Source of the DNA: Kiritimatiellia bacterium
Lineage (GTDB): Bacteria; Verrucomicrobiota; Kiritimatiellia; RFP12; UBA1067
Assembly (NCBI GenBank): GCA_028701555.1
Contig: JAQVQN010000044.1
Span: 1 to 5,234, forward strand
Length of the DNA stretch: 5,234 nt
Reading direction: 5' to 3'
Part shown: positions 1 to 4,518 of the stretch, piece after piece
Numbering within the stretch: position 1 is the first letter of the stretch
How the letters are laid out: each line of letters opens with the position of its first letter
The notes under the pieces: generated by a model
What the model saw: the letters and a program-made list of their open reading frames with translations, nothing else
Told to the model about the DNA's origin: nothing
The model's database searches: none
Position numbers and translations under genes: made by a program

Positions 1-620
1 CCGTCCGCATGGCGGTGCATGCGGGCGGTATTTTGGAAAACCGGCGTGAGACAAAGGACTTGGCCGCGGCGGTGGCGGACTGCGCTTTTGTGGTGGGCAC
101 GACCGCCCGCGGCGGTTTGTACCGCCAGCATGTCAAGACCCCGCGCGAGGTGGCGCCGGATCTTTTGCGGCTGGCCGCCAACGGCCGGGTCGCTCTGGTT
201 TTCGGGCGCGAGGACAAGGGGCTGACAAACGACGAGATCGGCATGTGCACGCATCTCATCCGCATCCCGGTGCATCCCGCCTACACCTCGCTGAACCTGG
301 CGCAGGCGGTGCTGCTTTGCTGTTACGAGTTGTATGCGGCGCTCGGCACGTATGAGCCGCCGGTCGAGAAATCACTGCCGGCCTCTGCCGCCAACAAGCT
401 GAAGCTCACCGGGCTATGGCGGCAGATGCTGATGCTGATCGGCTTCATGAAAGAGGACAAGGCCGACCACATGATGCAGGGGGTCCAGCGCATTTTCTCG
501 CGCGGGGTGTATACAGACGACGATGTCGCGATCATGATGGGGGTGGCGCGGCAGGCCGAATGGGCGGCGCGCAACGGCGCGGGTATCAAGCCCAAGGGCA
601 GTACAGCCAGCCGCGAATGA
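1..620 (+). CDS. trmJ: TrmJ-type tRNA (cytidine/uridine-2'-O-)-methyltransferase, 5'-truncated by window edge
   Basis: SPOUT (SpoU/TrmH) family methyltransferase. TrmJ uses S-adenosylmethionine to 2'-O-methylate the ribose at position 32 of certain tRNAs in the cytoplasm. The frame is open to base 3 without a stop, and the first residues (VRMAVHAG) match the interior of the TrmJ fold, so the ATG at 9 is internal and about 45-50 N-terminal residues lie outside the window. Counting from that Met, knot motif 2 is ALVFGREDKGLTNDE (about 62-76) and motif 3 is SLNLAQAV (94-101); these form the SAM-binding trefoil knot. Residues about 131-185 resemble the helical C-terminal extension of E. coli TrmJ (IGFMKEDKADHMMQGVQRIF region), which favours TrmJ over plain TrmH/TrmL. 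The whole protein would be about 250 residues, close to E. coli TrmJ. Family assignment is firm; the exact tRNA target is inferred. Confidence 0.9.
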   Translation, partial: VRMAVHAGGILENRRETKDLAAAVADCAFVVGTTARGGLYRQHVKTPREVAPDLLRLAANGRVALVFGREDKGLTNDEIGMCTHLIRIPVHPAYTSLNLAQAVLLCCYELYAALGTYEPPVEKSLPASAANKLKLTGLWRQMLMLIGFMKEDKADHMMQGVQRIFSRGVYTDDDVAIMMGVARQAEWAARNGAGIKPKGSTASRE

Positions 621-642
621 TTGGTGCCTTACAGGTGACCCC

Positions 643-656
643 GCCACCCGGGTGGC
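643..656. repeat. 14-bp perfect palindrome after trmJ
   Basis: GCCACCCGGGTGGC reads the same on both strands and lies 23 nt after the trmJ stop codon. As RNA it could form a 5-bp GC-rich stem with a 4-nt loop. No run of T follows on either strand, so it is not a classic intrinsic terminator. It could still pause polymerase, protect a 3' end, or bind a protein dimer. Function is not shown. Confidence 0.4.
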
Positions 657-722
657 CGTGCGAAAATGAGGGTTAACGGTATTTGAACGGTTAAGATTTC
701 GAATAAGATTACGATTAAGAAA

Positions 723-784
723 AGTCTTCAGTCCTGCTGTCAAAACAAACCTGAGCCCGGAACCCTGGCTCCTGAACCCTCGGT
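723..784 (-). repeat. Degenerate 7-bp tandem repeat (family A, copy 1)
   Basis: Four back-to-back heptads occupy 750-777, for example CCTGAGC at 750-756 and CCTGGCT at 764-770, with approximate consensus CCTGARY. A partial unit follows at 778-784, and two degraded, out-of-phase units (CTTCAGT, CCTGCTG) lie at 726-739. Read on the minus strand the unit is RYTCAGG-like. The same family recurs in opposite orientation at 4461-4488, in the 3' end of lpxB; about 21 of 30 positions agree when the two are aligned. The tract lies wholly between genes. It is probably a dispersed non-coding repeat family; no function can be read from it. Confidence 0.6.
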
Positions 785-810
785 GCGATGCAATGAAATG
801 AAATCGCACC
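782..810. other. Stem-loop, 8-bp perfect arms, 13-nt loop
   Basis: GGTGCGAT (782-789) and ATCGCACC (803-810) are perfect inverted repeats around a 13-nt A-rich loop containing a repeated AATGA. The stem is GC-rich and should fold in RNA or act as a dyad in DNA. No T tract follows on either strand, so a standard Rho-independent terminator is unlikely. It lies about 100 nt upstream of the CoA ligase gene and directly abuts the heptad repeat. It could belong to the repeat element, to a leader RNA, or be a protein-binding site. Confidence 0.5.
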
Positions 811-850
811 CCGTTGCGCTTCGGCATACAAAACGAAGTTGCCGACTGCC

Positions 851-879
851 TTGTGAACGGGTAGGATAAGAGTTATTTA
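851..879 (+). promoter_or_regulatory. Possible sigma70-like promoter of the CoA ligase gene
   Basis: TTGTGA (851-856) matches four of six -35 consensus positions and is followed, 17 nt on, by TATTTA (874-879), a weak -10 match. This lies in the AT-richer stretch just before the gene, where a promoter is expected, and would put the start of transcription near 886, leaving a leader of roughly 28 nt. The match is poor and the organism's sigma-factor preferences are unknown, so this is only a candidate. Confidence 0.25.
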
Positions 880-882
880 TCC
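864..882. promoter_or_regulatory. 19-bp dyad, possible operator
   Basis: GGATAA (864-869) and TTATCC (877-882) are perfect 6-bp inverted repeats separated by 7 nt. The dyad covers the spacer and -10 of the promoter candidate at 851-879, a typical position for a dimeric repressor. The centre-to-centre distance of the half-sites is 13 bp. No regulator gene is present in the window to pair with it, so operator function is inference. Confidence 0.3.
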
Positions 883-900
883 GAATTAGACCGGTTCTTA

Positions 901-906
901 AGAGGG
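901..906 (+). promoter_or_regulatory. Ribosome binding site of the CoA ligase gene
   Basis: AGAGGG lies 7 nt before the ATG at 914, a good Shine-Dalgarno match at normal spacing. It supports 914 as the start codon. Confidence 0.7.
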
Positions 907-913
907 CAGCGTA

Positions 914-2191
914 ATGAGCAGACTCCGTTTTTGGAACGAAAAGGCCGAGACCATGTCGCGTGACGAGCTGAGCGCGTTACAGTTGGAACGGCTGAGATGG
1001 ACCGTCAAGCATGTTTGGTCGAACAACGGTTTCTACCGCGACAAACTGACAGAGGCAGGCATTGAGCCGGGTGACATCCGCGCACTAGAAGATTTGAAGC
1101 GGTTGCCGTTCCTGACCAAAGATGACTTTCGCGATCAGTACCCGCTGAAAATGCTGTGCGCGCCGCGCAACGCCGTGCGCGAGATGCACATGAGCTCGGG
1201 GTCTACTGGGACTCCGGTGGTGATGGCTTATACCGAGACGGATCTGGTGCAGTGGGCTGAGTGCATGGCGCGCTGTCAGGTGATGGCCGGCTTGCAGCCG
1301 GGCGACACGCTTCAAATCATGCCGACATTCGGTCTCTTCAACGGCGGGTTCGGCTTCTATCACGGTGCGCGTCTGGCGGGGTTGTTCATCGTGCCGGCCA
1401 GTTCCGGCAACACGGCCAGGCAGATTATGCTGATGCGGGACTTCAAGGTCCGGGGCATAGGTTCGGTGGTCTCCTATGCCTCGCGCATAATAGAGATGCT
1501 GGACGAGCAAGGGGTTGATTTGCCAGACCTGGAAATCGGGATTTTCGGCGCGGAGTCTTTTTCTGACGAGATGCGGAGGCGAGTTGAAGAGCGCCTCAAT
1601 ATCAAGGCTTTTGATATCTACGGCATGACCGAGACGGGCGGGGTGGGCACGACCGGCATGGATTGCGAGGCGCGTTGCGGTATCCACGTTTGGGAAGACC
1701 AGTATCTGACCGAGATCGTTGATCCGGTCACTGGCGAACCTATGCCGGACGGGGCTGCCGGCGAGGTGGTCTTCACTTCGCTGACACGGGATGCTGTGCC
1801 GGTGATCCGTTATCGCACCCGTGATTTGACGCGTATTGCCAGCCGTGAGCGTTGCGCCTGCGGACGCACCAGCCTCAGGATCGACCGCATCGAGGGGCGT
1901 TGCGACGACATGTTGATTGTCAAAGGCGTGAACTTCTTCCCCAAGCAGGTTGAGCAGGCACTGATGGAGATACCCGGAGTGCTGCCGGAATACCAGATCA
2001 TCATCGAGAATGATCACGGCGTGACGGGTGTGCGCGTCAACGTCGAGGCGGAAGAGGGCGTGACGGGCTACATGGTAGAAAAGCATCTGAAAGAGCGACT
2101 GGGGTTCAGTCCCAAGGGAGACGTGTTCAAGGCCGGGGCTCTGCCACGCAGCGAGGGCAAGGCTAAGCGTGTGTTCCGTGTGGACAAGTGA
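914..2191 (+). CDS. Phenylacetate-CoA ligase family protein (AMP-forming)
   Basis: Adenylate-forming enzyme of the PaaK family, 425 residues, normal length for PaaK (about 430-440). Such enzymes activate an aryl or short carboxylic acid with ATP to an acyl-AMP and then form the CoA thioester in the cytoplasm. Visible motifs in order: PaaK N-terminal segment (FWNEKAETMSRDEL, 6-19; PFLTKDDFRDQYP, 65-77); nucleotide-binding loop SSGSTGTPV (94-102); GAES (213-216) before DIYGMTE (234-240); IRYRTRDL (298-305); CACGR (314-318); hinge region DDMLIVKGVNFFP (331-343); and C-terminal SEGKAKRV (413-420) with K416 at the place of the usual catalytic lysine. C251, H258, C314 and C316 may form the structural zinc site reported for some PaaK-like proteins. 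No aromatic-degradation gene adjoins it, so the acid may be phenylacetate, another aryl acid or something else; I leave the symbol open. The start is backed by the AGAGGG site. Confidence 0.9.
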   Translation: MSRLRFWNEKAETMSRDELSALQLERLRWTVKHVWSNNGFYRDKLTEAGIEPGDIRALEDLKRLPFLTKDDFRDQYPLKMLCAPRNAVREMHMSSGSTGTPVVMAYTETDLVQWAECMARCQVMAGLQPGDTLQIMPTFGLFNGGFGFYHGARLAGLFIVPASSGNTARQIMLMRDFKVRGIGSVVSYASRIIEMLDEQGVDLPDLEIGIFGAESFSDEMRRRVEERLNIKAFDIYGMTETGGVGTTGMDCEARCGIHVWEDQYLTEIVDPVTGEPMPDGAAGEVVFTSLTRDAVPVIRYRTRDLTRIASRERCACGRTSLRIDRIEGRCDDMLIVKGVNFFPKQVEQALMEIPGVLPEYQIIIENDHGVTGVRVNVEAEEGVTGYMVEKHLKERLGFSPKGDVFKAGALPRSEGKAKRVFRVDK

Positions 2192-2226
2192 CGTAGGTGC
2201 AACTACGAAGACACTAAGGTTTTTAG
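2192..2226 (+). terminator. Weak hairpin and T tract after the CoA ligase gene
   Basis: CGTAG (2192-2196) and CTACG (2203-2207) form a 5-bp stem with a 6-nt loop immediately after the stop codon, and five T (2220-2224) follow. The T tract is 12 nt from the stem, too far for a textbook intrinsic terminator, so termination here is doubtful. The intervening ACGAAGAC / ACTAAGGT also looks like an imperfect 8-bp duplication. Confidence 0.2.
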
Positions 2227-2249
2227 AGGGCAGGTGCCGGGAGGCATAC

Positions 2250-2280
2250 GTCGCCTGTCGAATGTCGCCAGTCGCTAGTC
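2250..2280 (+). repeat. 7-bp tandem repeat (family B), 4.4 units
   Basis: Units GTCGCCT (2250), GTCGAAT (2257), GTCGCCA (2264) and GTCGCTA (2271) are followed by GTC (2278-2280). GTC is invariant at every seventh base and the fourth base is always G in the full units. The consensus GTCGCYA differs from family A elsewhere in the window, though the period is the same. The tract lies between the CoA ligase gene and lpxI and ends against a T5 tract (2281-2285). It is probably another dispersed short-period intergenic repeat. Confidence 0.65.
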
Positions 2281-2288
2281 TTTTTGAC

Positions 2289-2320
2289 CATGAAAAACAT
2301 TAAAATTCATGAAAGGGCAT
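2289..2320. repeat. CAT-spaced AT-rich element
   Basis: CAT occurs at 2289, 2298, 2308 and 2318, spaced 9, 10 and 10 nt, with A/T-rich fill. CATGAAA is repeated exactly at 2289-2295 and 2308-2314, and CATGAA / TTCATG also form an inverted pair (2289-2294 with 2306-2311). It lies about 100 nt before lpxI. Near-helical spacing would suit a protein-binding array, but it could equally be a decayed short-period repeat like its neighbour at 2250-2280. Confidence 0.3.
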
Positions 2321-2385
2321 AGAAGGCGGGGACTTGTGGTTAGCAAACGCTGGTGGGCAGGTGTATGGGGGTGGGTACGAGTGCG

Positions 2386-2400
2386 ATTATGATTCATAAT
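2386..2400 (+). promoter_or_regulatory. Possible lpxI promoter: -10-like hexamer within a dyad
   Basis: ATTATG (2386-2391) and CATAAT (2395-2400) are perfect 6-bp inverted repeats around ATT. TATGAT (2388-2393) matches five of six -10 positions. No convincing -35 is found 16-18 nt upstream, where the sequence is G-rich. If used, transcription would start near 2400, giving a leader of about 20 nt before the ATG at 2420. That would make the ATG at 2399 unusable, in agreement with the chosen start. Confidence 0.3.
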
Positions 2401-2408
2401 GGAAGGGG
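2401..2408 (+). promoter_or_regulatory. Ribosome binding site that decides the lpxI start
   Basis: GGAAGGGG lies 11 nt before the ATG at 2420, somewhat long but strong; GAGGG at 2414-2418 is too close to that ATG. The alternative in-frame ATG at 2399 has no Shine-Dalgarno upstream and would place this purine tract inside the coding region, so 2420 is preferred. Confidence 0.45.
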
Positions 2409-2419
2409 TCGGTGAGGGT

Positions 2420-3253
2420 ATGGAACGCCTTTTGATATTGGCCGGCAGCGGCGAGTATCCGGCATGCATCGCGGCGGGTGCGCGTAAAGCCGGCGTGCGG
2501 CATATCACCATGCTGGCCTTGCGCGGCACGACCTCGCGCGCGGCCGTGCGGCTGGCGGACGAGCACGTGTGGTTCGGGGTTGGTGAGATTCGAGCGATTT
2601 ACGAGTGGGTGGCGGCGCACCAATTCTGTGGCGGCATGATGGCTGGCCAAATCAAGCCGCTGGCGCTGTTCCGCACGAGGTTTGACGATCTGGCGCGAGC
2701 TTGGCTGAGTGCCCTGCCGGTCAAGAACGCCCACACGATCTTCGGCAAGCTGACCGAGGAGCTTGAGCACGCGGGGCTGCGCATGTTGCCGGCTTCTTGC
2801 TTTATGGACGAAAATATTCCCAGCGCAGGTGTCCTGACCCGGCGCGGTCCGGATGAACGTGAGGCGCGGGACATCGAGATCGGGCACAAGATAGCCCGCG
2901 AGATCGGTCATCTCGACATCGGCCAGACTGTGCTGGTTAAGGACGGCATGGTGTTGGCGGTCGAGGCTTTCGAGGGTACCAACAAGGCGATAGTGCGCGG
3001 CGGAAGGCTGGGCGGGAGGGGCGCGGTCGTCGTCAAGGCCGCGAAGCAGGGGCACGACATGCGTTTTGACATTCCGGTGATCGGCATCAAGACCATCGGC
3101 GCGTTGCGTAAGGCAGGCGTGTCGGCCTTGTCTTTTCAGGCCGGGCGCATCGTGATACTGGAGCGGGCGGAGGTTATCGCCGCCGCAGACCGTTTGGGCA
3201 TCGCCCTCGCCGGTGTCGACAGCGGTCTGCCGACAGCCCCGCTGCGGCCGTGA
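2420..3253 (+). CDS. lpxI: UDP-2,3-diacylglucosamine pyrophosphatase LpxI
   Basis: LpxI (DUF1009 family) hydrolyses UDP-2,3-diacylglucosamine to lipid X (2,3-diacylglucosamine-1-phosphate) and UMP, the fourth step of lipid A synthesis, in bacteria that lack LpxH; it is unrelated in fold to LpxH. From the ATG at 2420 the protein has 277 residues, near family length. It opens with LLILAGSGEYP (residues 4-14), matching the usual LpxI start of a short strand followed by AGxGxLP. Conserved C-terminal features are the AVEAFEGT stretch (180-187), VVVKAAKQGHDMRFDIPVIG (203-222) with the family's RFDxPxIG aspartate at 217, and a GR-x-I-hydrophobic-E ending (about 242-248). Starting at 2399 would add seven residues (MEGVGEG) with no Shine-Dalgarno and no family match. 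It lies 15 nt before lpxB, whose product uses both the substrate and the product of LpxI, which strongly supports the call. Confidence 0.92.
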   Translation: MERLLILAGSGEYPACIAAGARKAGVRHITMLALRGTTSRAAVRLADEHVWFGVGEIRAIYEWVAAHQFCGGMMAGQIKPLALFRTRFDDLARAWLSALPVKNAHTIFGKLTEELEHAGLRMLPASCFMDENIPSAGVLTRRGPDEREARDIEIGHKIAREIGHLDIGQTVLVKDGMVLAVEAFEGTNKAIVRGGRLGGRGAVVVKAAKQGHDMRFDIPVIGIKTIGALRKAGVSALSFQAGRIVILERAEVIAAADRLGIALAGVDSGLPTAPLRP

Positions 3254-3289
3254 AAAAAGATACAAAAAATGGCGGATAAAATAATAATG
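3253..3289 (+). promoter_or_regulatory. AT-rich start region of lpxB without Shine-Dalgarno
   Basis: Two A6 tracts (3253-3258 and 3264-3269) lie 11 bp apart between lpxI and lpxB, and the second runs into the ATG at 3269. A second AT-rich stretch follows to an in-frame ATG at 3287. There is no clear Shine-Dalgarno for either ATG; GGCGGA at 3271-3276 is a poor match for the second. Unstructured A-rich leaders can support initiation, so lpxB may rely on this or on translational coupling with lpxI. Confidence 0.35.
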
Positions 3290-4507
3290 ACTTTGTCAGA
3301 TGAGCCTTTGCGCATTTTGATCTGCGCGGGCGAGGTCAGCGGCGACATGCACGCGGCGGCTCTGATGCGGGCACTGCGTGAGCGGCTGGGGCGACCGGTC
3401 GTGTTCCGCGGTTTCGGCGGCGACGCCATGGCGGCGGAGGGGGCGGAGCTGCTGTATCACACGGACCGTACGGCAATCATGGGCATCACGCCGGTGATAC
3501 GTAACTTTTTTTTCCTGCTGGGCATGATGCGGCGCATGCGGCGGGAGATGCTGGCGTGGCGACCGGATCTGCTGCTGACGGTTGACTATCCGGGCATGAA
3601 CCTGCGTTTGGCGCGTTTCGCGCACGCGCGCGGCATCAAGACAGCGCACTATATCTGCCCGCAAGTATGGGCCTGGCACAGGGGGCGGATACCCAAGATC
3701 GCACGTTACCTCGATCTCCTGTTGTGCATCCTGCCGTTCGAACCGGAGCTGTTCAAAGAGACGCGGCTGAACGTATGTTTCACGGGACATCCGCTGGTGG
3801 ACCGTGTCGCGGAGACCCGCGCCGCGCCAGAGGCGGTGCTGCCATGGCAAGGCTTGCATCGCGTGGCATTGCTGCCGGGCAGCCGTAAGAGCGAGATAGA
3901 CCGGATACTGCCCTGTCTGCTGGAGGCTGCCGCCATGCTCGAACAGCGTCTGGGCGGTGACTGTTCATTCATCATACCGGCGCCTAACGCTATGATCAAG
4001 CGGTTGGGCGAAACGGTGGCGAAATCTGCACCGGTCAAGCCGCAGAGGCTGTTCTTTGTGGAAGGGCAGGCACGCCAAGTCATGATGCAGGCGCACGCGG
4101 CGGCAGTGGCGTCCGGTACGGCCACACTTGAAGCGTGTCTGCTGCGCTGCCCGACGGTGCTGGTTTACGCAGCCAGCGCCTTCACAGCTTTTTGCGCAAG
4201 ATTGCTGGTCAAAGGCGTGAAACACATTGGTCTGGCCAATATCATCAGCGGACGCGAGATAATGCCGGAGCTTTTGCAGGAGCAGATGAGGGCTGATCGG
4301 GTTGCTGAGGCGCTGCACGAATATCTGACGGCTGATGCGGTCAGGGAACGGGCCTTGCGGGATATGGACGCGGCCAACGCGCGGCTGGGTGCGGGTGATG
4401 CGGCCGGGAGGGCGGTGGAGGCGCTGATTGAGGGGGTGGCGTTGGGGGACGTGGTTTTGGACTCAGGAACCAGGACCCAAGACTCAGGGGGTGGTGTCTT
4501 TCATTGA
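3269..4507 (+). CDS. lpxB: Lipid-A-disaccharide synthase LpxB
   Basis: LpxB (glycosyltransferase family 19) condenses UDP-2,3-diacylglucosamine with lipid X to give lipid A disaccharide-1-phosphate plus UDP at the inner face of the cytoplasmic membrane. Motifs in order (412-residue numbering): ILICAGEVSGDMHAA (16-30), FRGFGGDAM (46-54), VDYPGMNLRLA (105-115), YICPQVWAWHRGRI (128-141), FTGHPLVD (171-178), LLPGSRKSEI (201-210), ASGTATLEA (281-289) and GLANIISGREIMPELLQ (321-337), the last two being the nucleotide-sugar region of the C-terminal half. The usual family length is about 380 residues. The excess is a C-terminal tail from about 391 (VVLDSGTRTQDSGGGVFH) encoded by a heptad repeat, plus possibly six N-terminal residues if translation begins at 3287 instead of 3269. 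Eight consecutive T at 3506-3513 encode part of RNFFFLL. Co-transcribed with lpxI; converges on mfd. Confidence 0.95.
   Translation: MADKIIMTLSDEPLRILICAGEVSGDMHAAALMRALRERLGRPVVFRGFGGDAMAAEGAELLYHTDRTAIMGITPVIRNFFFLLGMMRRMRREMLAWRPDLLLTVDYPGMNLRLARFAHARGIKTAHYICPQVWAWHRGRIPKIARYLDLLLCILPFEPELFKETRLNVCFTGHPLVDRVAETRAAPEAVLPWQGLHRVALLPGSRKSEIDRILPCLLEAAAMLEQRLGGDCSFIIPAPNAMIKRLGETVAKSAPVKPQRLFFVEGQARQVMMQAHAAAVASGTATLEACLLRCPTVLVYAASAFTAFCARLLVKGVKHIGLANIISGREIMPELLQEQMRADRVAEALHEYLTADAVRERALRDMDAANARLGAGDAAGRAVEALIEGVALGDVVLDSGTRTQDSGGGVFH
4454..4488 (+). repeat. 7-bp tandem repeat (family A, copy 2) inside the lpxB 3' end
   Basis: Units ACTCAGG (4461), AACCAGG (4468), ACCCAAG (4475) and ACTCAGG (4482) follow a weak unit GTTTTGG (4454). 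Read on the minus strand the unit is CCTGAGT, the same family as 723-784 but in opposite orientation. Three units equal seven codons, so the protein tail shows DSG repeated at a 7-residue interval. It sits just before the lpxB stop, in the narrow space between two convergent genes. Confidence 0.65.
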
Positions 4508-4518
4508 ACGGTCGGCGG

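Noticed and set aside
723..784. CRISPR array
   Set aside because: The 7-bp units are contiguous, with no spacers and no 24-40 nt repeats; no cas gene is present.
414..827. 137-residue minus-strand open frame covering the trmJ end and the following gap
   Set aside because: Most of it is antisense to trmJ, and the rest translates the heptad repeat and hairpin region; no domain or start signal is visible.
1085..2086. 333-residue open frame on the minus strand across the CoA ligase gene
   Set aside because: It lies wholly opposite a well-supported gene with intact family motifs. Its translation is rich in H, R and L with no recognisable domain, typical of antisense frames in GC-rich DNA.
2399..2419. 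Upstream start for lpxI at 2399
   Set aside because: No Shine-Dalgarno precedes it, it lies inside the dyad/-10 candidate, and the extra MEGVGEG does not match LpxI N-termini.
2387..3265. 292-residue open frame on the minus strand across lpxI
   Set aside because: Antisense shadow of lpxI; no recognisable domain, and no Shine-Dalgarno or promoter found for it.
3296..3859. 187-residue open frame on the minus strand across lpxB
   Set aside because: Opposite the conserved LpxB N-terminal half; composition rich in Q, H and R, as expected of a shadow.
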